Part shown: positions 17,099 to 26,505 of the stretch, piece by piece
Layout of the letters: each line of letters opens with the position of its first letter
Numbering within the stretch: the stretch's first letter is position 1
Source of the DNA: Nitrospira sp.
Lineage (GTDB): Bacteria > Nitrospirota > Nitrospiria > Nitrospirales > Nitrospiraceae
NCBI GenBank assembly: GCA_020697375.1
Contig: JAJFBJ010000007.1
Location: 1-64,000, forward strand
Direction of reading: 5' to 3'
DNA length: 64,000 bases
Notes under the pieces: model-generated
Seen by the model: only the letters and a program-made list of their open reading frames with translations
Databases searched by the model: none
What the model was told of the DNA's origin: nothing
Position numbers and translations under genes: made by a program

Positions 17099-17368
17099 TT
17101 TGGAAGCCGCCGTTGACACCTCGAACATAAATTCACGCTTGCCTTTCCCATTTCTGTAAGATACAGTGAAGGTGCTTCATTGCGAAGGGCCTTGGCGGTG
17201 AAGTAGAGACAGAGTTACAGGGCTCTAAACGATGTTGTTTTGGGTTCTTCCCGGGAATTTCGGAAGCCAGAGCTAAGATTGCCGCTGTGTTTGCATCTTC
17301 GCCCCATTCCTTCCTCGTTTCTTCTCGAGTCCCAGACAACACCATTCTATTCTCAAAGGAGGAACCCA
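17099..17368 (+). promoter_or_regulatory. 270-bp leader region of the RRM protein gene
   Basis: No gene is visible here. The stretch contains a TTGACA at about 17113 and an A/T-rich segment around 17148-17165 that may hold a promoter, but no -10 box at proper distance is convincing. A palindrome TTCCCGGGAA lies near 17250. If transcription starts near 17165, the messenger would have a leader of about 200 nt, as in many cold-shock-type genes, which would suit post-transcriptional control. Confidence 0.3.
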
Positions 17369-17665
17369 ATGGGTTCGAAGATCTACGTTGGCGGCTTGCC
17401 ATATTCAACCACCGAGCAGCAGTTGAGCGATCTGTTCGCGGTGCATGGGGCTGTGACGTCGGCGCGCATCATCACGGACAAGTTCACTGGGCAGTCACGA
17501 GGGTTTGGATTCGTGGAAATGTCGGCGGATCCCGAGGCGCAAGCGGCGATTAATGCGTTGAATGGAACGCAATTCGGCGGCCGCACATTGACTGTCAATG
17601 AAGCCCGCCCCCAGGAGCCTCGCTCCGGTGGCGGAGGGCGTGGAATGGGCGGAGGCCGGCATTAA
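17369..17665 (+). CDS. RRM-type RNA-binding protein with Gly/Arg tail
   Basis: The 98-residue product is a single RNA recognition motif plus tail. RNP2 is KIYVGGL (residues 4-10) and RNP1 is RGFGFVEM (residues 44-51), with the aromatic residues that stack on RNA. The last 15 residues are Gly/Arg-rich (SGGGGRGMGGGRH), like cyanobacterial and proteobacterial cold-inducible Rbp proteins. AAAGGAGG lies eight bases before the ATG, so the start is firm; the frame is open upstream but without a site. A strong terminator follows, making this a single-gene transcript. The DEAD-box helicase gene is next, and together they suggest a role in RNA folding or cold adaptation. Confidence 0.92.
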   Translation: MGSKIYVGGLPYSTTEQQLSDLFAVHGAVTSARIITDKFTGQSRGFGFVEMSADPEAQAAINALNGTQFGGRTLTVNEARPQEPRSGGGGRGMGGGRH

Positions 17666-17691
17666 GCGGCGCTCGTATTGCTAGACCTTTA

Positions 17692-17726
17692 CAGGGGCTG
17701 CCGAGAGGGTAGCCCCTGCGTTTTCC
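17692..17726 (+). terminator. Rho-independent terminator after the RRM gene
   Basis: CAGGGGCTGCC and GGGTAGCCCCTG form a stem of about ten pairs with a short GAGA-type loop (17692-17718), followed by CGTTTTCC. This is the clearest intrinsic terminator in the window and separates the RRM gene from the helicase gene. Confidence 0.85.
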
Positions 17727-17813
17727 TTACCGTATTATCCTCTCTCTGGTCTGCAGGGCCCACCAGATTATCTGCCCCTGTTTCCCAAGATAGAGATTTA
17801 GGAGTGAAGTTGC

Positions 17814-19160
17814 ATGGATTCGTTTGCCGAATTGTCTCTTACATCGTTTCTCGCCGACCGTCTTTCACAGGCCGGCTTCACTATGCCGACTCCCATTCAG
17901 AAAGCCGCCATCCCGCTGGCGCTGGAAGGGCGTGATCTTTTAGCGCAGGCTAAGACGGGCAGCGGAAAAACGCTCGCGTTTCTCATCCCTCTGATTGAAC
18001 GGGCCGTCAAGGAGGGCTGGAAGGCAGCTGTCCACCCGGCGGCTCACGCCGGTCCGTCCAGATTGCCGCGAGCTCTCGTGTTGGCGCCGACTCGTGAGTT
18101 GGCCCTCCAAATCGAAATGGAGCTCCGTAAATATGCCCCGACGGCCGTCACATCCCTGGCCCTGTATGGCGGTATTCCCGTCGAGCGTCACTACCGGGCT
18201 CTCCGGCAGCCGCCATTGATCGTGATCGGAACGCCGGGGCGTCTGTTGGATGTGGCAGGCTCGCGCCATCTGGATCTGCGAGGGGTCGAATATGTGGTCA
18301 TGGACGAAGCCGATCAGATGTTGGATCGCGGATTCTTGCGCGACATCCAACGTATCTTGCAATTGCTTCCCGCGCAACGACAGACCATGCTTTTTTCTGC
18401 GACGTTTTCGCCGGAGATCCAGACGCTCGCTGAGTCGATGTTGAAGAATCCCGCTCGAACGGCGGTGGATCAGGGCGTGAATACACCGACCACGATCACC
18501 CACGCTTATTACGTGGTCCCAAGCGAAGCCTCGCGAGTGCAGTTGATTCACACATTGATTCAACACACGGTGACCGGGGAACAGGCGATGGTCTTTTGCG
18601 ACCAAAAGTATAAGGTGAAACGATTGGCTGCCCGTCTGGGCGGTGAGCCGGCCTCGGTGGGTGCGATTACCGGAAACCATTCACAGGCTCAACGAGAGCG
18701 TACTCTTACCGCATTTCGGTCCGGGCGCCTGCGGTCGTTGGTGGCGACCGATGTGGCGGCGCGAGGGTTAGATGTGCCCTCCGTGTCCCAGGTCATTCAT
18801 TACGAACTCCCCGGCAATCCCACGTCGTACGTCCATCGCACCGGCCGAACCGGTCGTGCCGAACGATCCGGCGCGACGCTCTTGATTCTGTCCCCGCGAG
18901 AGGAGCAAGAATATCTAGCCATGGTTCGTCGTCTGCGAATTCAAACCCGGCGCCTGACGCTACCCACCCTGGCAACGCTGCCGGCTCCTGCGAGCGAGCC
19001 GCAGTCGAACGGCTATCAGCGGCAGGATATGCGAGGGCGCGAATCCCGGCCGCATCGGACGGGAGATCGTCAGGATTCGACGCCGCAGGATTCGAGAACC
19101 AGGCCTGGCCGTCGAGGGTGGCGTTCCGATCGACCAGCCGCACCGCGTCGCGGCCAGTAG
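17814..19160 (+). CDS. DEAD-box ATP-dependent RNA helicase
   Basis: All helicase motifs are visible in the 448-residue product: the Q motif (FTMPTPIQKAAIP), AKTGSGKT (motif I), PTRELALQ (Ia), TPGRLLD (Ib), DEAD (motif II, VMDEADQML), SATF (III), TDVAARGLDVP (V) and HRTGRTGR (VI). The protein has RecA-like domains at about 20-220 and 230-380 and a basic, disordered tail rich in Arg, Gln and Pro (from about 395). Such helicases unwind short RNA duplexes in ribosome assembly and mRNA decay. TAGGAG lies ten bases before the ATG. It is adjacent to the RRM gene but separated by a terminator. It is closest to the RhlE/CshA group; a precise assignment is not possible by eye. Confidence 0.95.
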   Translation: MDSFAELSLTSFLADRLSQAGFTMPTPIQKAAIPLALEGRDLLAQAKTGSGKTLAFLIPLIERAVKEGWKAAVHPAAHAGPSRLPRALVLAPTRELALQIEMELRKYAPTAVTSLALYGGIPVERHYRALRQPPLIVIGTPGRLLDVAGSRHLDLRGVEYVVMDEADQMLDRGFLRDIQRILQLLPAQRQTMLFSATFSPEIQTLAESMLKNPARTAVDQGVNTPTTITHAYYVVPSEASRVQLIHTLIQHTVTGEQAMVFCDQKYKVKRLAARLGGEPASVGAITGNHSQAQRERTLTAFRSGRLRSLVATDVAARGLDVPSVSQVIHYELPGNPTSYVHRTGRTGRAERSGATLLILSPREEQEYLAMVRRLRIQTRRLTLPTLATLPAPASEPQSNGYQRQDMRGRESRPHRTGDRQDSTPQDSRTRPGRRGWRSDRPAAPRRGQ

Positions 19161-19221
19161 TTGTGAGCCGCATCATCCGGCAAGAATGGCGGGATGGACA
19201 AGATCGAGGAGGATGGGGTCA

Positions 19222-19755
19222 ATGAGACAGGGATGGAGCCTGTGCCTGGGAATGATGATAGCCATCAGTTGTCAGACATTCGGCGAAGGCGCTTATGCGC
19301 AAAACGACCTGACGATCGCCGACGGGATGAAAGTCTCGCTGGAATACACCTTGATGCTTCCGGACAAGTCCGTGGCCGACTCGAATGTCGGCCAGGCGCC
19401 GATTACGTTCGTGCAGGGCGCTCATGAGATCGTCCCAGGTCTTGAGAAAGCCCTCGATGGCATGAAGGCCGGACAGAAAAGGCGCATCGATGTGGCGGCA
19501 CAAGACGCCTACGGCCCTTACAACAATAAGTTACGGCAGACCATCGAGAAAGAAAAGCTTCCTAAGGATGTGAAGGTGGGAGACATCCTGCAGGCGGCGG
19601 ATAGCCGGCTGGTGAAAGTCATGGAAGTGAATGAGAAAGACGTGGTCATCGATCTCAATCACCCGCTGGCCGGCAAAGCGCTCACGTTCGACGTGAATAT
19701 CCTCAAGGTTGAGAAGGGGGACACCCCGCACCTTCCGGAAACCAAGACTCCCTAA
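19222..19755 (+). CDS. FKBP-type peptidyl-prolyl isomerase, SlyD-like, exported
   Basis: The 177-residue product has a signal peptide (MRQGWSLCLGMMIAISCQ, cut near AYAQ) and a SlyD-like FKBP domain: MKVSLEYTLMLPDKSVADS, PITFVQGAHEIVPGLEKAL and GMKAGQKRRIDVAAQDAYG, then the insert-in-flap domain and DLNHPLAGKALTFDVNI. These enzymes speed cis-trans isomerisation at proline and act as chaperones. SlyD is usually cytoplasmic; the signal peptide puts this one in the periplasm. The ATG at 19222 is chosen because GAGGAGG lies nine bases upstream; the frame is open from 19186. No metal-binding His-rich tail is present. The neighbours do not form an obvious operon with it. Confidence 0.88.
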   Translation: MRQGWSLCLGMMIAISCQTFGEGAYAQNDLTIADGMKVSLEYTLMLPDKSVADSNVGQAPITFVQGAHEIVPGLEKALDGMKAGQKRRIDVAAQDAYGPYNNKLRQTIEKEKLPKDVKVGDILQAADSRLVKVMEVNEKDVVIDLNHPLAGKALTFDVNILKVEKGDTPHLPETKTP

Positions 19756-20118
19756 GCTTTCCTGCTGCACCATATCGGCCGGGAGCTCGGCCGCGGTACC
19801 AGCCGGTGTGGTGCCCCGTGAATCGCCGTGACGGTCAGCGTCACGGCTGCAAAACTCGCTTCAACGACCCCATGAATGACGCAGGCGTGACTCGTGCGAG
19901 GCAGGTGGCATCCCTGCCGGTAGACCGCAGGAAAGATAGTGGCTTTGCTTGGTCTGCGAAACTGACGAATTTCCCAGCCTCCCCTTTCGCGTGGGCGATC
20001 TTCCACCATCATTACAAGCCGCATCATCAATAGCAGCGACCGGCCGATGTGCGGCGCCATGCCACAGGCGGGAATCATACAAGGGGTCAGCAAGCAAGAG
20101 GAAAGCTAGGAGATGTCC
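19756..20118. other. 363-bp gap before uvrB with a strong hairpin
   Basis: No gene is supported. A perfect 9-bp inverted repeat, GCCGTGACG and CGTCACGGC around GTCAG, lies at 19825-19847; it lacks a T-run, so it is a weak terminator candidate or a regulatory hairpin. A minus-strand frame covering most of the gap has no ribosome site and unlikely composition. I see no LexA-type box ahead of uvrB. Confidence 0.4.
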
Positions 20119-22134
20119 ATGCTAAGATGCAGAGCAATGCCTCCTTTCAAGCTCGAAGCCCCGTTCAAACCTTGCGGTGACCAAGGACAAGCCATTGAGA
20201 AGCTGACGGCCGGGATTCTGGCCGGAAAGCAGCATCAGGTCTTGCTCGGCGTCACCGGTTCAGGCAAGACCTTCACGATGGCCAATGTGATCGAACGGGT
20301 GCAGAAACCGACGCTCGTCCTCGTGCACAACAAGACCCTGGCCGGCCAGCTCTATCAGGAATTCAAACAGTTTTTCCCTCACAATGCCGTCGAATACTTC
20401 ATCAGCTACTACGATTATTACCAACCGGAAGCCTACATCCCGCAGAGCGATACGTACATCGCGAAGGATGCGTCGATCAACGATGCCATCGATCAGATGC
20501 GCCATGCGGCGACAACGTCATTGCTCCAGCGCAACGATGTCCTGATCGTGTCCTCGGTCTCCTGCATCTACGGCCTCGGCTCGCCGGAGGTCTACCACGA
20601 TATGTTGGTCTATCTGGAAGAGGGAATGGAGACGCGCCGGGAAAAGATTCTGGCAAAACTGGTGGATATTCAGTATGCGCGGAATGATGTGGATTTCCAC
20701 CGCGGCACGTTTCGCGCGCGGGGCGACGTCATTGAAATTTTTCCTGCCTCGTCGGAAGCCAAGTCGGTGCGCATCGAACTCTTCGGAGATGTGGTCGATG
20801 CCATCCATGAGATCGATCCGCTCACGGGCAAATCGCTGGGCAAGTTGCCGAAGATCGCCATCTATCCGAACACGCACTATCTCATTGCGCCGGACCGGTA
20901 TGAACGGGCGATCACCGGGATTGAAGAGGAATTGGAGGCTCGCATAGCTGCGTTCAGGAACGCCGGCCAACTCTTGGAAGCCCAGCGCATCGAACAGCGG
21001 ACCAAATTCGATCTCGAAATGATACGCGCCATGGGGTATTGCCATGGGATCGAGAACTATTCCCGCCACTTGAGCGGGCGGGCATCCGGTGAAGCTCCGC
21101 CGACGCTGTTGGATTATTTTCCCAAAGATTTTCTCCTGATCGTCGATGAGTCGCATGCGAGCGTGCCGCAGGTGGGCGGCATGTACGAAGGCGATTTTTC
21201 CCGGAAGCGGACCCTTGTGGACTATGGATTCCGGTTGCCCTCCGCCGTTGATAATCGCCCGCTGAAATTTGCCGAATTCGAGCGGATGTTGAAGCAAGTG
21301 GTTTATGTTTCAGCCACGCCCGGTCCGTATGAGTTGAAGCATGGCAAGGGCGAAGTCATCGAGCAGATCATACGCCCGACCGGCTTGATGGACCCCCTCA
21401 TCGATGTGCGTTCGGCGAAGGGGCAGGTGGATGATCTGCTGGCCGAAGTTCGGCTGGAAGCGGCGAAGGGAAATCGCGTGCTGGTCACGACGCTGACCAA
21501 ACGCATGGCCGAAGACCTCACGGAGTATTATCACGACCTCGGCGTGAAGGTGCGCTATCTGCACTCGGATATTAAGACGCTGGAGCGGGCGGAGATTATT
21601 CGGGATCTCCGGCGCGGGCAGTTTGATGTGCTGGTCGGAATCAATCTGTTGCGGGAAGGGCTTGATTTGCCGGAGGTCAGTCTGGTGGCGATTCTGGACG
21701 CCGATAAGGAAGGCTATCTCCGCTCGCACCGGTCCCTGATCCAAACAGCGGGACGCGCGGCACGGAACATAGATGGACGCGTCATTTTCTACGGTGACAG
21801 GGTGACCGATTCGATGCGGCTTGCCATCGAAGAAACCGGGCGCCGGCGCCATATTCAGGAAGCCTATAATGCGGCCAATGGGATTACACCGGAGAGTATC
21901 AAAAAACACATCCCGCTGCTCGACTATGCGGTGGGAACATTGAATGGTGTCCAGCTCGAGTTGGCGGCGGAATCATCAGAGGCCTACAAGCCGACTGAGA
22001 ACACGGAGCACCTCGTGCAGCGCCTGGAGGTAGAAATGAAGGCGGCCGCGAAGAAGCTGGAGTTTGAGCGGGCCGCGGAGTTACGAAACCGGATCAGGGC
22101 GCTGAAATTGAGGGAACTGGAACTGGCGCAATAG
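20119..22134 (+). CDS. uvrB: Excinuclease ABC subunit UvrB
   Basis: The 671-residue product is UvrB, the damage-verifying helicase of nucleotide excision repair. Visible are [16 protein letters not shown] (Walker A), the beta-hairpin region with [25 protein letters not shown] that locks onto the damaged strand, [14 protein letters not shown], the helicase domain with [20 protein letters not shown] and QTAGRAARN, and the C-terminal UVR motif [21 protein letters not shown] that contacts UvrC. The start is set at 20119, six bases after TAGGAG; ATGs at 20113 and 20137 are alternatives. Length agrees with the family. It is a single gene here; uvrA and uvrC are not nearby. Confidence 0.98.
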   Translation: MLRCRAMPPFKLEAPFKPCGDQGQAIEKLTAGILAGKQHQVLLGVTGSGKTFTMANVIERVQKPTLVLVHNKTLAGQLYQEFKQFFPHNAVEYFISYYDYYQPEAYIPQSDTYIAKDASINDAIDQMRHAATTSLLQRNDVLIVSSVSCIYGLGSPEVYHDMLVYLEEGMETRREKILAKLVDIQYARNDVDFHRGTFRARGDVIEIFPASSEAKSVRIELFGDVVDAIHEIDPLTGKSLGKLPKIAIYPNTHYLIAPDRYERAITGIEEELEARIAAFRNAGQLLEAQRIEQRTKFDLEMIRAMGYCHGIENYSRHLSGRASGEAPPTLLDYFPKDFLLIVDESHASVPQVGGMYEGDFSRKRTLVDYGFRLPSAVDNRPLKFAEFERMLKQVVYVSATPGPYELKHGKGEVIEQIIRPTGLMDPLIDVRSAKGQVDDLLAEVRLEAAKGNRVLVTTLTKRMAEDLTEYYHDLGVKVRYLHSDIKTLERAEIIRDLRRGQFDVLVGINLLREGLDLPEVSLVAILDADKEGYLRSHRSLIQTAGRAARNIDGRVIFYGDRVTDSMRLAIEETGRRRHIQEAYNAANGITPESIKKHIPLLDYAVGTLNGVQLELAAESSEAYKPTENTEHLVQRLEVEMKAAAKKLEFERAAELRNRIRALKLRELELAQ

Positions 22135-22165
22135 CGATCACGCCGCGGGGAAAGCCGGGCTGATA

Positions 22166-22426
22166 TTACATCTGTTTGTAGAGATACGCCCCGAGAAACA
22201 TCCCCAGTACACTGAGCAGGCTGACCTTAATGCTGAAGCCAAACGTCAATTTCAGTATCACAAGATCGATGGTAAGGGGAGGGTTGATGCCGGGTGAGAA
22301 GTTGCCGGCGAAGATCGTTTGAATCGTACCGTTCGGCGCCATCACGCGAAGGATTTCTCCGAAAATCCCGCCCAGCATTCCGCCGATCAAGATAAAGATC
22401 AGCAGAACACCGATCGATTTCCTCAT
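22166..22426 (-). CDS. DUF4321-like two-helix membrane protein, 86 aa
   Basis: The product has two membrane helices (MRKSIGVLLIFILIGGMLGG and a C-terminal VSLLSVLGMFLGAYLY) around a polar loop with FGEILRVMAPNGTIQTIF. This pattern matches DUF4321, short membrane proteins of unknown role found in Nitrospirota, Firmicutes and deltaproteobacteria. The start at 22426 follows AGGAG at nine bases; the frame is open further upstream without a site. It is convergent with uvrB (31 bp apart) and stands alone. Confidence 0.7.
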   Translation of the reverse strand: MRKSIGVLLIFILIGGMLGGIFGEILRVMAPNGTIQTIFAGNFSPGINPPLTIDLVILKLTFGFSIKVSLLSVLGMFLGAYLYKQM

Positions 22427-22638
22427 CCGATATCGCTCCTGATTCGAAAGTGCGCTATACGTATACTGCTGAGAACCATATCGGAAGCGTAAATTGATGT
22501 CAATAAAATGCATTCCGGCCGCCGTTGCCTGTTGCGAAGGTAGTCCGATCGCTTATTCGACGGCAGGCTCCCCATCCCCTCGGCGAGAAGCCGTGCGGTA
22601 AGGTTCCGCGTCGTCATCGGCTCGGCTTCCCGAATATC
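22427..22638. other. Intergenic stretch upstream of the ffh promoter
   Basis: This divergent gap holds no gene I can support. A minus-strand frame runs through it but has no ribosome site and an atypical composition. A short GC-rich hairpin-like stretch lies around 22590-22625. Confidence 0.3.
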
Positions 22639-22666
22639 TTGACTTCCCTCCTCCCCGTTCTATAGA
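22639..22666 (+). promoter_or_regulatory. Sigma70-type promoter ahead of ffh
   Basis: TTGACT (22639-22644) and TATAGA (22661-22666) are separated by 16 bases. Start of transcription would be near 22673, giving a leader of about 90 nt before ffh. The boxes match the consensus at 5 and 5 of 6 positions. Confidence 0.5.
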
Positions 22667-22763
22667 CTGCCCGATGCTATTTTTTGCAAGTTCTTTAGGC
22701 TTCTCGAGGCGATCGGAGATCTGGCCCGAAACCGGCTTCGATGGCCTTTTTCTTTGGTGACTG

Positions 22764-24110
22764 GTGCTCGACGCGCTGAGTGAAAAATTCGAACGGATCC
22801 TCAAGAAACTTCGCGGGCAGGGTGTGCTCACGGAGGAGAACATCGGCGAGGCGTTGAAGGAAGTTCGCCTGGCGCTGCTCGAGGCGGACGTCAATTTCAA
22901 AGTCGTCAAAGAATTCCTGGACCGCGTACGCCAGAAGGCGGTCGGCCAGGAAGTGCTGAAAAGCCTCACGCCCGGACATCAGGTCGTCAAAGTCGTCTGG
23001 GACGAACTTCGCGGCATGATGGGTGGTGAACGGACTGGAATCAGCCTTGCCTCCAAACCACCGACCATCGTCATGATGGTCGGACTGCAGGGCGCCGGAA
23101 AAACGACGACTTCCGGCAAGCTCGGGCGGTTGTTTAAGGCTCAGGGGAAACGAGTATTGCTCGTGGCGGCCGATCCGCGCCGGCCGGCGGCCGGTGATCA
23201 ACTCGCCAGCCTAGGGCAGGATTTGGGCGTCGATGTCCACCGGTTCGATCAAATGGATGCGTCGCGCGCCGATGTGGTGCGCATTTGCGAGCTTGGGGTG
23301 CGGCGAGGCCAAGAGCAGGGTTATGACCTGATCGTTTTGGATACCGGCGGCCGCTTGCACATCGACGATGAATTGATGGCCGAACTCGTGGCGGTCAAGC
23401 AGGCGGTGAAACCCCACGAGGTGCTGCTTGTTGCCGACGCCATGACCGGGCAGGATGCCGTCAATATGGCGGGCCAATTCGACCAGCAAGTGGGGCTTAC
23501 GGGCATCATTCTGACGAAAGTGGAGGGAGATGCACGCGGCGGAGCGGTACTCTCTATTCGAGCCGTCACCGGCAAGCCGATCAAATTTCTCGGCATGGGG
23601 GAAAAGCTCGATGCCTTGGAGCCATTCCATCCGGATCGAATGGCGTCGCGGATTCTTGGAATGGGCGATGTCCTCTCGTTGATCGAAAAGGCCCAGGATA
23701 CATTTTCAAGGGAAGAGGCAGAAGCCGCTCAAAAGAAGCTGGTCAGTAATACCTTCACACTGGAGGATTTTCGATCTCAACTCGGGCAAATGAATCGTCT
23801 GGGTTCGTTCGAACAAATCCTGGGGATGCTGCCCGGCGGACAAAAATTGAAAGATCTCGCGAACAGCGGATTGCCAGAAAAGGAAATGAAGCGGGTCGCG
23901 GCCATGATTGACTCCATGACCAAGCGCGAGCGACGGGACCATACCGTGATCAACGGCAGTCGCAAAAAGCGGATCGCGCGCGGCAGCGGGACGAGCGTGC
24001 AGGAGGTCAACCGGTTGATCAAGCAATTCCTGCAGGCCAGAAAAATCGCCAAGGCGATGTCGGGCTCGGGTGGACGGCGTCAGCTCGCTCAGATGTTTCG
24101 TGGTATGTGA
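22764..24110 (+). CDS. ffh: Signal recognition particle protein Ffh
   Basis: The 448-residue product has the N domain (MLDALSEKFERILKKLRGQG), the G domain with GLQGAGKTTTSGKL (G1), DTGGRLHIDDELM (G3), TKVEGDARGGAVLS (G4 region) and the closing GMGEKLDALEPFHPDR, and the methionine-rich M domain (about 320-448) that binds signal sequences and 4.5S RNA, with GSGTSVQEVNRLIKQF. Ffh delivers nascent membrane proteins to FtsY. The start is a GTG with a weak ribosome site, so a start a few codons away is possible. It heads a translation-related series with rpsP and rimM-trmD-rplS, a layout common in bacteria. Confidence 0.98.
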   Translation: MLDALSEKFERILKKLRGQGVLTEENIGEALKEVRLALLEADVNFKVVKEFLDRVRQKAVGQEVLKSLTPGHQVVKVVWDELRGMMGGERTGISLASKPPTIVMMVGLQGAGKTTTSGKLGRLFKAQGKRVLLVAADPRRPAAGDQLASLGQDLGVDVHRFDQMDASRADVVRICELGVRRGQEQGYDLIVLDTGGRLHIDDELMAELVAVKQAVKPHEVLLVADAMTGQDAVNMAGQFDQQVGLTGIILTKVEGDARGGAVLSIRAVTGKPIKFLGMGEKLDALEPFHPDRMASRILGMGDVLSLIEKAQDTFSREEAEAAQKKLVSNTFTLEDFRSQLGQMNRLGSFEQILGMLPGGQKLKDLANSGLPEKEMKRVAAMIDSMTKRERRDHTVINGSRKKRIARGSGTSVQEVNRLIKQFLQARKIAKAMSGSGGRRQLAQMFRGM

Positions 24111-24217
24111 CCAGGTTAGTGCGCCGGAGCAAAATTTAGCGTTGAATGTTCGAAGAGAATTGTAACCCGAGAGCATGCAGCCGATGGCTGGACGCTCGTT
24201 AATCTGAGGAGGTTCTA

Positions 24218-24499
24218 GTGGCGGTTCATTTACGGTTGGCACGGACGGGACGACACAAACGGCCGATGTATCGAGTCATCGCGGCGGATTCGCGCAAGCC
24301 GCGCGACGGGCGCTTTTTGGAAATCCTTGGTATTTTCGACCCGCTGAAGAACCCGGCAGTGCCGGTTTTGAAGCCGGAGCGTGTGCTGACATGGTTGCGG
24401 CACGGGGCTCAGCCTACCACGACCGTGCGGACCCTGCTCAAGCGCCATGGGGTGTGGAAGCAATTCGAGGCCGAGAAAGCTGAGAAACGTAAAAAATAA
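24218..24499 (+). CDS. rpsP: 30S ribosomal protein S16
   Basis: The 93-residue product starts MAVHLRLARTGRHKRPMYRV, the classic S16 N-terminus, and has the conserved DGRFLEILGIFDPL. S16 helps fold the 5' domain of 16S rRNA. The start is a GTG preceded by GAGGAGG at six bases. The C-terminus is a lysine-rich tail (EKAEKRKK). It is followed by rimM after 67 bases, with no KH-domain gene between, whereas many bacteria have one there. Confidence 0.98.
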   Translation: MAVHLRLARTGRHKRPMYRVIAADSRKPRDGRFLEILGIFDPLKNPAVPVLKPERVLTWLRHGAQPTTTVRTLLKRHGVWKQFEAEKAEKRKK

Positions 24500-24566
24500 G
24501 AATGAAAAGGCAAAAGGAATAAGCGCTGTAATCCTTTTCTTGTAACCTTTGCCTTTGAACGTTTCC

Positions 24567-25088
24567 ATGATTGACCAGACGGAGCTCGTCACCATCGGAA
24601 GGATCGAGCGCACCTTCGGCGTTCGTGGCGAGGCGCGCGTTCGTTCGCTGAGTGATGTGCCCGGACGGTTCGACGCACTCCGGCAGGTGACCATTGTCGC
24701 GGCGGGCGGGAAGGCCATCGACACGCTGGTGACCCACGTGCGGTCCGGTGGACCGACGTTGATCATGGGTTTCGAGGCCTTCACGACACCGGAGCAGGTC
24801 GCCGAGTTCCGTGGAGGGCTCATACAGGTTCCGCGCGGAGACTCGCCGCCATTGCCGGACGATCACTACTATGAATGTGACTTGATCGGGATGCTCGTGC
24901 GGGATGAAGCCGGCGCCGTGCTGGGGCGTTTGGAAAATATCTGGACCCTGTCCGACAGCCGGATCTTTTCGGTTCGGCAGGACGACAAAGAAATCTTGAT
25001 TCCTGCGGCGAAACAAGTCGTCAAGGCAGTGGATGTGGCGGAGGGAGTGATGACGGTCAGGCTTCCCGAAGGGTTGGGAAATCTCTAA
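24567..25088 (+). CDS. rimM: Ribosome maturation factor RimM
   Basis: The 173-residue product has the RimM N-terminal barrel (LVTIGRIERTFGVRGEARV) and C-terminal PRC-barrel (LPDDHYYECDLIGMLV and IFSVRQDDKEILIPAAKQVV). RimM binds S19 and helps mature the 3' domain of the 30S subunit. The ATG at 24567 fits the family start; an upstream TTG is in frame but has no support. Its stop is one base before the trmD start (TAAGATG), so the two are translated together. Confidence 0.96.
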   Translation: MIDQTELVTIGRIERTFGVRGEARVRSLSDVPGRFDALRQVTIVAAGGKAIDTLVTHVRSGGPTLIMGFEAFTTPEQVAEFRGGLIQVPRGDSPPLPDDHYYECDLIGMLVRDEAGAVLGRLENIWTLSDSRIFSVRQDDKEILIPAAKQVVKAVDVAEGVMTVRLPEGLGNL

Positions 25089-25089
25089 G

Positions 25090-25863
25090 ATGCGGTGCGC
25101 CGTTCTGACATTGTTCCCGGATATGGTGGCCCCTGTTTGTGGGCAGAGTATCCTCAAGCGTGCCCAAGAGAAGGGATTGCTGGAAGTCTCCATCCAGAAC
25201 TTGCGTGACCATACCCATGACCGGCACAAGACGGCTGACGATGTTCCTTACGGCGGCGGCGCGGGGATGGTTATGAAGGCTGAACCGATCCTGCAGGCCG
25301 TCGAGGCGATGCATAGCTTCTATGGGACGCCTGATCATAGAGCGGTTCTGCGGGTCATCGTTCCGTCCCCCCAGGGGCGGCCCTTTACGCAAGACATGGC
25401 GCAATCGTTGGCCCGTGAAGCACGGCCGATCGTGTTTCTTTGCGGGCATTATGAAGGCATCGATGAACGCGTGCGGCTGGCATTGCATCCGGAGGAGATC
25501 TCCGTCGGCGATTATGTGCTGACCGGTGGAGAATTGGCTGCCCTGGTCATGATGGACTCGGCGACGCGGCTCATTCCGGGTGTGCTGGGCGATGCGGCGT
25601 CCACCGTCGAGGAATCCTTTACCGAGGGATTGTTGGAGTATCCGCATTACACCAGACCGGCGGAGGTGCGAGGAATGGCGGTCCCGGAGGTGTTGCTGTC
25701 GGGTCACCATGAGGCGATTCGGTTGTGGAGACGGAAGGAAGCGTTGCGGAATACGTATTTGAAGCGGCCGGATCTGTTACGGGATCGCGAACTCGGATCA
25801 GAAGATCGGCGCTTGTTGAGCGAAGTGATGCAAGAAGGTTTGGCGCAGGTACCTGTTCGTTGA
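25090..25863 (+). CDS. trmD: tRNA (guanine37-N1)-methyltransferase TrmD
   Basis: The 257-residue product begins [15 protein letters not shown] and has the SPOUT knot residues: the conserved [30 protein letters not shown] and [21 protein letters not shown]. TrmD uses S-adenosylmethionine to methylate G37 of tRNAs and prevents frameshifting. It is tightly coupled to rimM and followed by rplS after 19 bases. Length and motifs are normal. Confidence 0.98.
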   Translation: MRCAVLTLFPDMVAPVCGQSILKRAQEKGLLEVSIQNLRDHTHDRHKTADDVPYGGGAGMVMKAEPILQAVEAMHSFYGTPDHRAVLRVIVPSPQGRPFTQDMAQSLAREARPIVFLCGHYEGIDERVRLALHPEEISVGDYVLTGGELAALVMMDSATRLIPGVLGDAASTVEESFTEGLLEYPHYTRPAEVRGMAVPEVLLSGHHEAIRLWRRKEALRNTYLKRPDLLRDRELGSEDRRLLSEVMQEGLAQVPVR

Positions 25864-25882
25864 GAGAAGAAGGGGGAAGAGT

Positions 25883-26296
25883 ATGAACCGGCTAGAACGG
25901 ATCCAACGATCCTTAACCAAAAAGACGGTGCCCACGTTCGAGATCGGGGATACCGTTCGCGTGCACGTGAAGGTGGTCGAGGGCGAGAAGGAGCGTGTCC
26001 AAGTCTATGAAGGAACGGTCATCGCCAGAAAAGGAACGCTCAATGGCGAAACGTTTACCGTTCGCAAGCTGTCCTACGGCGTCGGGGTGGAGCGAACGTT
26101 CCCGATTCATTCGCCCAATGTCGCCAAGGTCGATGTTGTCCGCCAGGGCCGCGTCCGACGGGCAAAATTGTATTATTTGCGCACCAAAAAGGGCAAGTTT
26201 GCCAAGGTGGAAGATCGCGAGTTCAAGGTGGAAAGCAAAGCCCAGGCGGCCGCCAAGCTCGAGCTGGCAGCCGCTGCCGCGGCTGCCAAGGCCTAA
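25883..26296 (+). CDS. rplS: 50S ribosomal protein L19
   Basis: The 137-residue product carries the L19 core: [54 protein letters not shown] and [15 protein letters not shown]. It has a C-terminal extension of about 25 residues that ends in an alanine-rich helix ([16 protein letters not shown]), longer than in E. coli. L19 lies at the 30S-50S interface. AAGGGGGAAG lies just before the ATG. It ends the tight rimM-trmD-rplS group; the next gene starts after about 210 bases with no gene between. Confidence 0.97.
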   Translation: MNRLERIQRSLTKKTVPTFEIGDTVRVHVKVVEGEKERVQVYEGTVIARKGTLNGETFTVRKLSYGVGVERTFPIHSPNVAKVDVVRQGRVRRAKLYYLRTKKGKFAKVEDREFKVESKAQAAAKLELAAAAAAAKA

Positions 26297-26505
26297 TCGC
26301 GTCTGGCAAGACTCAAGAAGGGCCTGCGCCTGCCAAGACAGCTCACTTCCATGGCGGCACGTTGAGGGTCGGAATGAGGCGATGGCCAGGCTGTATCTAT
26401 TCAGCATCATGATCGTTTCTGGTGTTTTCAGTTGGTGCCAGTACAGAGGCGCGTTTGGTTGGTATTTCGAATCCGCAAACAGGAGGTCCCACCGAGGAGT
26501 TTGAG

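Noticed and set aside
19752..20093. Minus-strand frame of 113 codons in the uvrB upstream gap
   Set aside because: No ribosome site and atypical composition with many Met, Cys and Arg residues.
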